From NCBI GenBank assembly GCA_902651635.1, contig CACRSC010000001.1, positions 528,325 to 592,324 of the forward strand: a stretch of 64,000 nucleotides of DNA, read 5' to 3'. The notes under the pieces were generated by a model that saw only the letters and a list, made by a program, of their open reading frames with translations, was not told the origin of the DNA and searched no databases. The stretch is from Mastigamoeba balamuthi. Its lineage: Eukaryota; Evosea; Mastigamoebida; Mastigamoebidae. Shown one piece after another: positions 11,965 through 21,388 of this stretch (the first letter of the stretch is position 1; each line of letters starts with the position of its first letter). The position numbers were made by a program, and so were the translations under genes.

Positions 11965-11989
11965 TGACGTGTCACGGGTGGTTTATAAG
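11965..11989 (+). promoter_or_regulatory. TGACGT-N11-TTTATAAG promoter of protease gene 1
   Basis: TGACGT at 11965-11970 and a TATA box TTTATAAG at 11982-11989, 11 bases apart, with the start codon 84 bases after the TATA box. The same words at the same spacing precede the paralogue and its truncated copy. Confidence 0.65.
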
Positions 11990-12072
11990 CGATGCGAGCT
12001 CAGCCAGCACCATTTATTAAAGCTTCAGCTCTGAGCACAAGCCTCAGAAGGACTACAGTGCCCTCACCACCT

Positions 12073-14035
12073 ATGATGAGCCCTGTGATAGCTCTGCTTC
12101 TGCTCGTCGGCGGCACGGTGGCCATAGAAACGCGCGCCGTCACAATGAGCCAATTCGTACGTCTCGGCCTTCTGCCATCCCTGCTCTTCATAACACCGTG
12201 TGATCCGTAGGACAAGTTCAAGCTCGACTACAACCGCGTATACGCCACTCCTGAGGAGGGTGAGACACAACCGCCTTCGGTGCCGTAGACTGACTTCGTG
12301 CTGCTCTCAGAGAGGTTCCGGCAGAGCGTGTTCGCCAACACCCTGGCCCAAATCGAGGCTTTGAGGACTGACCAGCCCGAGGCCATGTTCGCGGTCAACC
12401 AGTTCTCCGACATGACCGACGAGGAGTTCAAGGCCATGTATCTCTCCGGACTTCTCGACGACGAGACGGTGGACCCCGCGAACCCCTTCTTCGAGCCTCC
12501 GATCCCGCCAAAGTCCGAGCCCGACAACACGACGGCTTTGAAGCCGATCGCGAACAGGCCCAGGAGGTCACTCGCGCTGCCGACTATCGACCCCATCGTC
12601 ATCGACGCCGACACGCACGAGGTTGATGCCCTCGACGGGGCAGTTCCGGGCTCCTACATATCACCGTACCAAACGCCGGTGAAGAACCAAGGGGTGAGTG
12701 CACCACCGACTGCCGACGACCCCGCGGGAAGTCGGGCGGGACCCGGAGGGCTCACGGGAGGGGGGGGATGCGCCCGCGGGGGCAGGGGTGCGGGTCGTGC
12801 TGGGCGTTTGCGGCGACGGCGCTGGTGGAGCACGCGTGGAACAAGGCGAACGGGAAGAACGTGTCGCTGTCGGAGCAGCAGATGCTGGAGTGCACGAGCG
12901 GGAGCTGCTCGGGGGGGCTGGCCAAGTCGGCGATCGAGTACATCTACGGGCAGTCGCGGATCGGGGGCGGGCAGATGCCGAGCAAGGACTACGCGTACAC
13001 GGCGGTGGACGACGGGGTGTGCAACGCGGTGGGCTACAAGGCGGCGGCGTCGATCTCGGACTGGGGCGTGGTGGCGGGGGACGAGACGTTCGCGATGCCC
13101 AACGCGCTGGTGACGTACGGGAGCCTGGGGGTGTCGCTCAACGCGGACCTGCTCAAGTCGTACAGCAGCGGCGTCATCACGGGGACGGCCGCGTGCGACA
13201 AGGCGGTGAACCACGCGGTGGTGATCGTGGGGTACACGAGCGACCACTGGATCGTCAAGAACTCGTGGGGCAGCTGGTGGGGCGAGCACGGCTACTTCCG
13301 CATCAAGAAGGGCACCAACGCCTGCCGCATCACCTACCGCGGCGGCCTCTGGGCCAAGTCCTCCACCTGCGCCGCCTACTCGGGCTTCGCCTGCGCCTAC
13401 GGCATCGAGATCGGCAACGACGGCTTCTGGGGCATCTGGGGCGCCCTCGGCCTCTGCCCCTCGGGCACCTTCGCCACGGGCTTCCAGACCCAGAGCGAGC
13501 CCGTCCAGGGCGCCGGCGACGACACGGCGGCCAACGGCGTCCGCCTGCTCTGTGGCAACAGCTACACCCCCGGGCCAACGTCCCTCGTGGGCCCGTGGGG
13601 CACCTGGGACACGGCCTACGGCTGCCCACCGGGCTACTACCTCACCGACTTCCAGCTGATGGTCGAGAAGCCAGTTGGAGCCGGCGATGACACCGCGGCC
13701 AACAGGATGAGGGTGCGCTGCAGGAAGGCCGACGGCACTCTGTTCCCTCTTCTGGGAGAGTCCAACTCGAAGTACATTCCTCCGTCCCTCAGCACGTGAC
13801 GGGATAAAGGAGTAACCTCCGCTCTTCCAGGACATTCTGGGGAACGTGGACGCAGTGGTACAGCTGCCCGATTGGATGGGCAGTGATGGGGATCCGCACG
13901 AGGGTGGAGCCCGTCCAGGGACCTGGCGACGACACGGCTCTGAATGCAGTGCGCCTGCGTTGCAAGAGGATCAAGCCGCTGCTCATCGCCATTCCCATCG
14001 AAATCAACCCCGGTACTCTTACGCGCACTGGGTGA
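12073..14035 (+). CDS. Secreted papain-family (C1A) cysteine protease fused to VMO-I domain, copy 1
   Basis: Exons 12073-12156, 12211-12259, 12311-12693, 12786-13771 and 13831-14035 are in phase and give 568 residues. A signal peptide (MMSPVIALLLLVGGTVA) is followed by an I29 inhibitory prodomain (ERFRQSVFANTLAQI, VNQFSDMTDEEF), an Ile/Asp/Pro-rich linker, then the peptidase. The catalytic residues are present: oxyanion Gln in VKNQG, Cys in GCGSCWAF, His in VNHAVVIVGY and Asn in IVKNSWGSWWG. The C-terminus is a vitelline-membrane-outer-layer-I domain with all three repeats: WGIW...CPSGTFATGF...GAGDDTAANGVRLLC, WGTW...CPPGYYLTDF...GDDTAANRMRVRC and WGTW...CPIGWAVMGI...GDDTALNAVRLRC. The third repeat lies in the last exon; without splicing the frame would stop at 13799. 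A lysosomal, phagosomal or secreted role is inferred; VMO-I is a carbohydrate-binding-like beta prism. The donor AA|GT at 13771 is chosen because the paralogue conserves it. Confidence 0.9.
12652..13667 (+). repeat. Inverted near-identical repeat, arm 1 (protease gene 1)
   Basis: This 1-kb tract (end of exon 3, intron 3 and most of exon 4) is matched almost base for base by the reverse complement of about 17788-18803. Even the intron and all alternative frames are the same; I noticed one substitution near its start and a 2-base indel in the intron. Similarity falls sharply after GTCGAG at 13667. Confidence 0.9.
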
Positions 14036-15179
14036 GGACACAACAGCGTCTCGTGTGGCCCAAGTAGAGGCCAAATCACACCACAGAGGATGTGTAAATA
14101 CACCAGAGCACTTCACGAGTCTCAGCAATTCTTCTCTGGGAGATGTAATGCAAGATCAGGACACCGTGCGCCCCCCCCCAGCATACTCCAAGAAACGGTC
14201 ATCAGAACCGCGATGTGTAACAGTGGCACAGGCTGGGAAGCTGCGCCAGGGCCCCTTTCGGGGGGCTACAGAACAGATCCAACAAGGTCAGGTTTGTGAA
14301 CCCTGGCTGCCAGGCACTACTGGAGAGCATGCCAGCACCGAGAGCTGGCAGTGGAGCGGTAGTCCAGGTCCTCGAGAGTCTTCCACCTTCTTTGAAAAAC
14401 CTCTTTCTTTCAAAAATAACCAAGCATAATTGCTCACAAAACGGAAAATGTGGAATTCAAAATGAGAAATGCTTCCTTGAGTTATCTGCTGGCGGAACAA
14501 TTTATCTGATAGCACATTTCACCAATCGGCTAATAACTAACTGTGCAGCAAATTGAATAAGATCAAATTCCTGTGAAATTTATCGAACTTACAAATATCA
14601 TGAACGTGCTCTTTATAGTAATTGCAAAAATTTTGATTGATTTGGCAGCAATTTCTGTCCATCAGGTGGAATGCCTGATAACAGTCACCCTGATGGCGGC
14701 TGTGCAGCACATGCTGCCCCTGAAACCCGTTGAGGACTAGCACTTTGTGGACACCCACGATCACGCAGGGCCTGGTGGGCATTCACAGTGGCACCATTAA
14801 GGTCAACATCATGCTGCGCCAGATGCCACGTCTTCAATGTCTCTGCCACCTTCAGTTGCACTCATGTAGCAGACTCTGCTCCCTCTCGCTCTTTCCACCT
14901 TCTCAGTTCCCTCTCTCTCTCATCTTTGTCACATGCCTGACCCTTTCTGCTCCCTTCCATGATATGCAGTTGATCTGACAACGCTGGTCCTGATGCCGTA
15001 CTGTGCATCCATGGCGGAAAGCCCATGCAACTATTTCAACTGCATATTATTCCTTCCCCCCCCCCCATTTTCTGGGGTGTCCTCTATGTGCAAGAAATCT
15101 GTCCATGCGAGCTGAGTACAGAGAAGCAACACATAGACGAATATCCCAGATTAAAACTTCAGTGGGAACGTCCTCACCT
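14036..15179. other. AT-rich spacer downstream of protease gene 1
   Basis: Base composition drops relative to neighbouring genes. Short frames only, with no recognisable domain. It probably includes the protease 3' UTR and one flank of the decayed transposon that follows. Confidence 0.4.
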
Positions 15180-17165
15180 GCTCAGGACTGGTCAGAGGCA
15201 AGTGTGATTTCTGACCTCCCATGGGAATGGAATGTAAGACAGCAACGTGTCAATCCTGTTAATGAAGTTGAAGTGTTTTCCATACTCCAGATGGGCAGTG
15301 GCTTCCCAGTAGAATGGCACAAGGAAAATATCTGAAGGCGGGATTGCAAGGCCTTGGCTGTTGGGCCCTCGTGGCGAAGAAGCCGCCCAACCAGCTTCAG
15401 TTTCTTTCCCGTGGCCTTAAGCCCAATCTTATGCAGCTCTTGCAACTGGTCGACTGTAAGCTTCTCTAGCTCTGCATGTCTCTTGGCAACGTCGTATGAG
15501 GGTTCAGTGGCTGATGCTGCACTGGGGTTCGTCTGCAGTGCCCTGGCTTGCTACAGCTGGCTGCTGACTTGGGGGCTGAGACCTCTGACTCTGAGAGTTG
15601 AGACACCTCTGAATGAGCTCTGCCTTCGTCCCAGAGGTCCTTTCCTGAATGTCACGAAGCCTCTCTTGCAGCTGCAGCTACGTGAGAAACTGCAAGCCAA
15701 TGATAGTGACCTCAAACTTCTGGATCTGGCCTCTGAGCAGTGCCTGTTCCCACCCTGTGCTTCTTGCAAGCAGGCTCTGGGGCAGCTGAGTAATCAGCAT
15801 GTGTGATTCACTCCAACACACTGCGGGATCCACTGACAGAGATCCCACACAGCCTGCCCAATGTGATAACGTCATCTGCTGGCAGTTACCCAGAAGCTCC
15901 AACCCCACAGCACTGAAGCGTGGAGCAAGGGCTGATGGTGGCTGTAGAGCAGCAACGACATCCACAGTTAACATGTTGAACACAGCAGCATTATCGATGT
16001 AGACGGCCTGCACAGTGGGGCCACGGGCAATAAGGCGAGCCTGATGGTTACCCAGGCCACTGGCCAGCAGCTTCTTCTCTGCTGTCTTCTTGGCACTGAC
16101 AAGAAAGCGAATGCCAGGGTCTTCTGAATGATGCCAATGGCACCAAAGGCAGCATCTGCAACAACAGTGACGTCCTGTGGGAGCTTCGCCTTGGTTTGAA
16201 GCTGCTTCAGCCACTCGACCGCCTTGCCCAGAAACTCCTTTGGGCTCAGGCCCTTGCGTCCCTCAAAGAAGTTCGGGAAGATCATGAGAGGGACAGGCCG
16301 GTTTGTTGCTGTTGTGACTCCAGCAAGCATGTACACGAGGTCCCCTTGTGGAACAGGCTTACGAGGGATGATGATGATGAACACCTCGCCACCAGACCAC
16401 TCCACAACAGATTCGTCAAAAGCCAGCCATAACCTCGCAGACATTCCAGAAACGAAGGAATGCTGTTGAGATGTACTGTGCCAAGACGTCACTTGTCATA
16501 GTTCACAGCATTGAAACTGCTTCGAGCTTGTTCCAGTGTGTCTGCCAAAAGAACTTGGCCTTCTCCTTCCCAGACACTGACGTCTCCTTGAAAGCACCAG
16601 GTCTCTGGCCAGGACTAAGGTCGAGGTACTCCTTCAGAGAGCTTGCACACCATGTGCCATATGCAATGACATGAACAGTGAGCCGAACTAGTACCTCGAC
16701 CATCCCTGCAGAGATCACGTTGGTGTTGAATTGCACACAAGGCCTTGTTGGCTCACCTGTTAATACAACAGGGACTGAACCACGAGAATTGGCAGCACGT
16801 TGACCACGCCGGGATCCCTCGAGCACAGAGACAATGTAGAATATGACTTCTGGTAACACAAGCAAGAAGAAAGCGTCTCTCAGCTCCATGGCTGCACCGA
16901 ACAAGATTTGAGAATAAAATCTGTGCACACCATGTGGAGTTCGCTGGTGTGTGGCAGAGAAGATGAAATGGTGATCACAAGTGGGATACCTGGGCTGAGG
17001 AGCAGTAAAACGTTCTTGCGTGGAAGATTGAGGCGGAGCTCGCAGTTGGAGATGTTGACCCACTTGGCATTCTTCACTTCGGCAAAAATGTCCAGCAGTG
17101 CCTCCGCAGACGATGGGCCTTTGCAGCAGCAACAGGCAGACACAGAACTACTAGCATAGCACAAT
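15180..17165 (-). mobile_element. PiggyBac-like DNA transposon, decayed, with SAP-like tail
   Basis: Minus-strand coding remnants run in several frames. The clearest (16492 to about 16110) reads LWLAFDESVVEWSGGE ... IPRKPVPQGDLVYMLAG ... QDVTVVADAAFGA, matching the PiggyBac DDE core (xIDEx, xPxKPxxWGxxxW, xTVDN). A neighbouring frame continues QAVYIDNAAVFNML, like the family's W-x-D-N-K-x-V block. Nearer the 3' end two SAP-like motifs occur (LRDIQERTSGTKAELIQRC and LQELHKIGLKATGKKL), which would be DNA-binding helices. Frames change at least twice and stop codons interrupt them, so it is inactive. I could not find TTAA target duplications or terminal inverted repeats by eye, so the ends are approximate. 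Confidence 0.6.
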
Positions 17166-17461
17166 CAAGCAGCACGAGACCAGGTGAACCAAGCCCTCAG
17201 CAAGCACCAGCTCAGCCAGCCCCATTCCAGCCACCAGTAACAGGGTGGCATAATGCGCACACGGCCATGTGGGGCCGTCGGCGAAAAAGATACTTTTCTC
17301 ATAATGTGCAACTGGTCAAAGAGCACGCCGAGGTCGGACTCGTGCCAATAGTCCCTGTGCTGTTCAAATTCGTGACCTGAATACGGAAAGGACTTGAATG
17401 CCAAGGGAAACTCTGGTATTAACAAATCCCTTGAGGATGACTGGGGTGTGCGTCTCGCCCT
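17166..17461. other. Spacer between transposon remnant and protease gene 2
   Basis: No gene seen. It probably holds the 3' UTR of the minus-strand protease gene. Confidence 0.4.
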
Positions 17462-19401
17462 TCAAAGGTTGATTGGGATGATGATGAAGGGTCTGATCCT
17501 CTTGCAGCGAAGGCGAACTGCGTTGAGAGACGTGTCGTCTCCAGCTCCCTGGCTGGGCTCCACCCTCGTGCGGATCCCCACGACAGCATACCCAATGGGG
17601 CAGCTGTACCACTGCGTCCACGCTCCCCATGACGTCCTGCAGAGTACGGTCAGTGTCTCCCAGAAATCGAGGGTGGTCCGCACTTCGAGTTGGACTCTCC
17701 CAGAAGAGGGAACAGAGTGCCGTCCTCCTTCCTGCAGCGCACCCTCATCCTGTTGGCCGCAGTGTCGTCACCGGAGCCGACTGGACTCTCGACCATCAGC
17801 TGGAAGTCGGTGAGGTAGTAGCCCGGTGGGCAGCCGTAGGCCGTGTCCCAGGTGCCCCACGGGCCCACGAGGGACGTTGGCCCGGGGGTGTAGCTGTTGC
17901 CACAGAGCAGGCGGACGCCGTTGGCCGCCGTGTCGTCGCCGGCGCCCTGGACGGGCTCGCTCTGGGTCTGGAAGCCCGTGGCGAAGGTGCCCGAGGGGCA
18001 GAGGCCGAGGGCGCCCCAGATGCCCCAGAAGCCGTCGTTGCCGATCTCGATGCCGTAGGCGCAGGCGAAGCCCGAGTAGGCGGCGCAGGTGGAGGACTTG
18101 GCCCAGAGGCCGCCGCGGTAGGTGATGCGGCAGGCGTTGGTGCCCTTCTTGATGCGGAAGTAGCCGTGCTCGCCCCACCAGCTGCCCCACGAGTTCTTGA
18201 CGATCCAGTGGTCGCTCGTGTACCCCACGATCACCACCGCGTGGTTCACCGCCTTGTCGCACGCGGCCGTCCCCGTGATGACGCCGCTGCTGTACGACTT
18301 GAGCAGGTCCGCGTTGAGCGACACCCCCAGGCTCCCGTACGTCACCAGCGCGTTGGGCATCGCGAACGTCTCGTCCCCCGCCACCACGCCCCAGTCCGAG
18401 ATCGACGCCGCCGCCTTGTAGCCCACCGCGTTGCACACCCCGTCGTCCACCGCCGTGTACGCGTAGTCCTTGCTCGGCATCTGCCCGCCCCCGATCCGCG
18501 ACTGCCCGTAGATGTACTCGATCGCCGACTTGGCCAGCCCCCCCGAGCAGCTCCCGCTCGTGCACTCCAGCATCTGCTGCTCCGACAGCGACACGTTCTT
18601 CCCGTTCGCCTTGTTCCACGCGTGCTCCACCAGCGCCGTCGCCGCAAACGCCCAGCACGACCCGCACCCCTGCCCCCGCGGGCGCATCTCCCCCCCCTCC
18701 CGTGAGCCCTCCGGGTCCCGCCCGACTTCCCGCGGGGTCGTCGGCAGTCGGTGGTGCACTCACCCCTTGGTTCTTCACCGGCGTTTGGTACGGTGACATG
18801 TAGGAGCTGGGTAGAACTCGCTTCGCGATCGGCTCGAGGTCGCGCGTGTTTATGTCGATGGTGATTGGATCAATCGGCGGCAATACGATGGGCCTGATGA
18901 CCGGTGGGAGAGGCCGAATGATGGGAACATCGACGCCGTCATCCTTGTACGGGATCGGAGGCTCGAAGGAGGGGTTCGCGGGGTCCTCCGTGTCGTTGTC
19001 GAGGAGGCCAGAGAGATACATGGCCTTGAACTCCTCGTCGGTCATGTCGGAGAACTGGTTGACCGCGAACGTGGCCTCGGGCTGTGTTGCCTGAAGAGCA
19101 GCGATCTGGGCCAGGGTGTTGGCGAACACGCTCAGCCGGAACCTCTCTGCGAACGCGCAGTCAGCGGAGATGGTGGCTCAACACAGGGTTGTTGTACCTT
19201 CTTCGGGAGTTGAATACACGCGGCCAAAGTCGAGCTTGAACTTGTCCTACCGGTGGGCACAGTCGCGCGTGTCAGCGGCTGGGGGGCATAGGTTTGGCTT
19301 GGCAGACGCACAAATTGGATCGACGCTGCGCGCGTATCGATGGCAAATGCCATGCTGGCTAGCAGCAGGAGAGCCCCTGCGAGAACGAAAGAAGGTGTCA
19401 T
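17462..19401 (-). CDS. Secreted papain-family cysteine protease fused to VMO-I domain, copy 2
   Basis: Paralogue of the gene at 12073, convergent with it. Exons 19401-19312, 19246-19198, 19146-18764, 18669-17684 and 17636-17462 keep phase and give 560 residues. The signal peptide differs (MTPSFVLAGALLLLASMAFA). The I29 prodomain is present (ERFRLSVFANTLAQI, NQFSDMTDEEF), with a longer Pro/Ile linker. The mature protease and first two VMO-I repeats match copy 1 exactly until the second repeat (VESPVGSG against VEKPVGAG). The last exon diverges by about one fifth (WGAWTQWYSCPIGYAVVGI ... DDTSLNAVRLRC). Cys, His, Asn and Gln of the active site are intact. Intron 4 is only 47 bases. Exact identity only in the middle points to gene conversion rather than a wholly recent duplication. 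Function as for copy 1. Confidence 0.9.
17788..18803 (-). repeat. Inverted near-identical repeat, arm 2 (protease gene 2)
   Basis: Reverse-complement partner of about 12652-13667. It includes intron 3 (18670-18763), which should drift freely, so identity there marks recent homogenisation. Confidence 0.9.
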
Positions 19402-19486
19402 GGTGGTTGAAGGCCTAGGGTCTTTTTTGGGATGTCTGGGTTTCTGGCCTGTGAACAAGAATATGGTTGCCCCTCACCCCGGATGG

Positions 19487-19511
19487 CTTATAAATCTGTG
19501 CAAATACGTCA
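19487..19511 (-). promoter_or_regulatory. TGACGT-N11-TTTATAAG promoter of protease gene 2
   Basis: On the minus strand TGACGT (19511-19506) and TTTATAAG (19494-19487) are 11 bases apart, with the start codon 85 bases downstream of the TATA box. This matches the promoter of copy 1. Confidence 0.65.
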
Positions 19512-19929
19512 TGTGTGGCTTCGTTATGTGAACAGCAGACACCTCATCCCGTCCATTCGCCGAACGACAGCATTTTCTTATTTGAAGAGGTCCATTTTTC
19601 ACGGGAAAACGCCAAGGAAATGTAATCTTCGACACCGGACTGCACGACTCGGAACCGGCAACATTGACTGAGCGATGATTCGATGGGGCGCCGTACTGCT
19701 TGGCGGTCTGAATACATCTATTTTTGGTCCTTTGGATATTCCGAATTTTTCAGAGCAATCTGCTTGCTAGCCTGGCCAGTCGACAGACAGGACGATAATC
19801 ACGTGCGATAGAACAGTTCCATGGTGACTGTAATCACATGAATGCCCCCTTTGGACAATTGTCAATGAAAAACGGAGTTGGAGAATTTCTCCAATAAATG
19901 TGAAAGAAACCAGACCCAGAAAATAACAT

Positions 19930-20000
19930 GGTCCCACCAGGTATTGATCCTGGAACCCTCGACACGTCAAGTCGATGTGATGCCACTACACCATGAGACC
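19930..20000 (-). tRNA. tRNA-Val(GAC)-like gene, copy 2
   Basis: Identical over all 71 bases to the copy at 11340, while the flanks differ except for about ten bases on the 5' side. It lies on the strand of protease gene 2, about 530 bases upstream of its start. A TTTT run follows within about 10 bases of the 3' end. Confidence 0.6.
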
Positions 20001-20022
20001 ATTTCAATTGAAGAGTATTCCA

Positions 20023-20023
20023 N
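20023..20023. other. Assembly gap character (N)
   Basis: A single ambiguous base between the two near-identical 1.2-kb direct repeats. Probably a scaffold join of unknown true length. Confidence 0.85.
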
Positions 20024-20628
20024 CATGTACGAGCTGGGTAGAACTCGCTTCGCGATCGGCTCGAGGTCGCGCGTGTTTATGTCGATGGTGATTGGATCAA
20101 TCGGCGGCAATACGATGGGCCTGATGACCGGTGGGAGAGGCCGAATGATGGGAACATCGACGCCGTCATCCTTGTACGGGATCGGAGGCTCGAAGGAGGG
20201 GTTCGCGGGGTCCTCCGTGTCGTTGTCGAGGAGGCCAGAGAGATACATGGCCTTGAACTCCTCGTCGGTCATGTCGGAGAACTGGTTGACCGCGAACGTG
20301 GCCTCGGGCTGTGTTGCCTGAAGAGCAGCGATCTGGGCCAGGGTGTTGGCGAACACGCTCAGCCGGAACCTCTCTGCGAACGCGCAGTCAGCGGAGATGG
20401 TGGCTCAACACAGGGTTGTTGTACCTTCTTCGGGAGTTGAATACACGCGGCCAAAGTCGAGCTTGAACTTGTCCTACCGGTGGGCACAGTCGCGCGTGTC
20501 AGCGGCTGGGGGGCATAGGTTTGGCTTGGCAGACGCACAAATTGGATCGACGCTGCGCGCGTATCGATGGCAAATGCCATGCTGGCTAGCAGCAGGAGAG
20601 CCCCTGCGAGAACGAAAGAAGGTGTCAT
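20024..20628 (-). pseudogene. Truncated third copy of the protease 5' end (possible assembly artefact)
   Basis: Exon 1 (20628-20539), exon 2 (20473-20425) and most of exon 3 (20373-20024) of the protease/VMO-I gene repeat here, then stop at the N. There is no peptidase core or VMO-I domain. Near identity with 18797-20022 and the abrupt end at the N suggest an allelic contig end or a collapsed overlap rather than a real gene. If real, it would be a tandem partial duplicate with its own promoter. Confidence 0.7.
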
Positions 20629-20713
20629 GGTGGTTGAAGGCCTAGGGTCTTTTTTGGGATGTCTGGGTTTCTGGCCTGTGAACAAGAATATGGTTGGCCC
20701 TCACCCCGGATGG

Positions 20714-20738
20714 CTTATAAATCTGTGCAAATACGTCA
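20714..20738 (-). promoter_or_regulatory. Promoter motif of the truncated third protease copy
   Basis: TTTATAAG (20721-20714) with TGACGT (20738-20733) 11 bases upstream, duplicated with the surrounding repeat. Confidence 0.55.
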
Positions 20739-21149
20739 TGTGTGGCTTCGTTATGTGAACAGCAGACACCTCATCCCGTCCATTCGCCGAACGACAGCAT
20801 TTTCTTCTTTGAAGAGGTCCATTTTTCACGGGAAAACGCCAAGGAAATGTAATCTTCGACACCGGACTGCACGACTCGGAACCGGCAACATTGACTGAGC
20901 GATGATTCGATGGGACGCCGTACTGCTTGGCGGTCTGAATACATCTATTTTTGGTCCTTTGGATATTCCGAATTTTTCAGAGCAATCTGCTTGCCAGTCG
21001 ACAGACAGGACGATAATCACGTGCGATAGAACAGTTCCATGGTGACTGTAATCACATGAATGCCCCCTTTGGACAATTGTCAATGAAAAACGGAGTTGGA
21101 GAATTTCTCCAATAAAATGTGAAAGAAACCACACCCAGAAAAATAACAT

Positions 21150-21220
21150 GGTCCCACCAGGTATTGATCCTGGAACCCTCGACACGTCAAGTCGATGTGA
21201 TGCCACTACACCATGAGACC
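21150..21220 (-). tRNA. tRNA-Val(GAC)-like gene, copy 3
   Basis: Third identical 71-base copy, carried by the direct repeat right of the N. It may be the same locus as copy 2 counted twice. Confidence 0.5.
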
Positions 21221-21388
21221 ATTTCAATTGAAGAGTATTCCAGCATACTGCCTTGTTCAAATCCGAAGATATGATGTCATTCTCGCATGAAATTGCTCGC
21301 CACCTATGCCCCAAGGAACGGAGCAAGAATAATTCCATCTTATGTTGTCAATTGCGATGGAAGGCCTTGGCTCCGAGATGTTGTAAGG

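Larger units (their letters stand above)
18797..20022. repeat. Direct repeat left of the single N at 20023 (1,226 bp)
   Basis: Matches 20024-21242 apart from a few substitutions, a 9-base indel and two 1-base indels. It covers exons 1-3 of protease gene 2, its promoter and the tRNA-like gene. The junction with the other copy is an N. Confidence 0.9.
20024..21242. repeat. Direct repeat right of the single N at 20023 (1,219 bp)
   Basis: Second copy of 18797-20022. The length difference is explained by the 9-base deletion near 20994 and two added A residues. Confidence 0.9.

Noticed and set aside
13772-13799. Stop at 13799 as the true end of protease gene 1
   Set aside because: A splice at AA|GT joins a third VMO-I repeat in the same phase, and the paralogue conserves the same junction.
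12654-13835. Long minus-strand frame opposite protease gene 1, repeated opposite gene 2
   Set aside because: Its identity between the two loci simply follows from the inverted nucleotide identity; it lacks domains and is antisense to a clear protease.
20024-21242. A genuine third protease gene
   Set aside because: The copy ends at an N inside exon 3 and is near identical to its neighbour; an assembly join explains it better.
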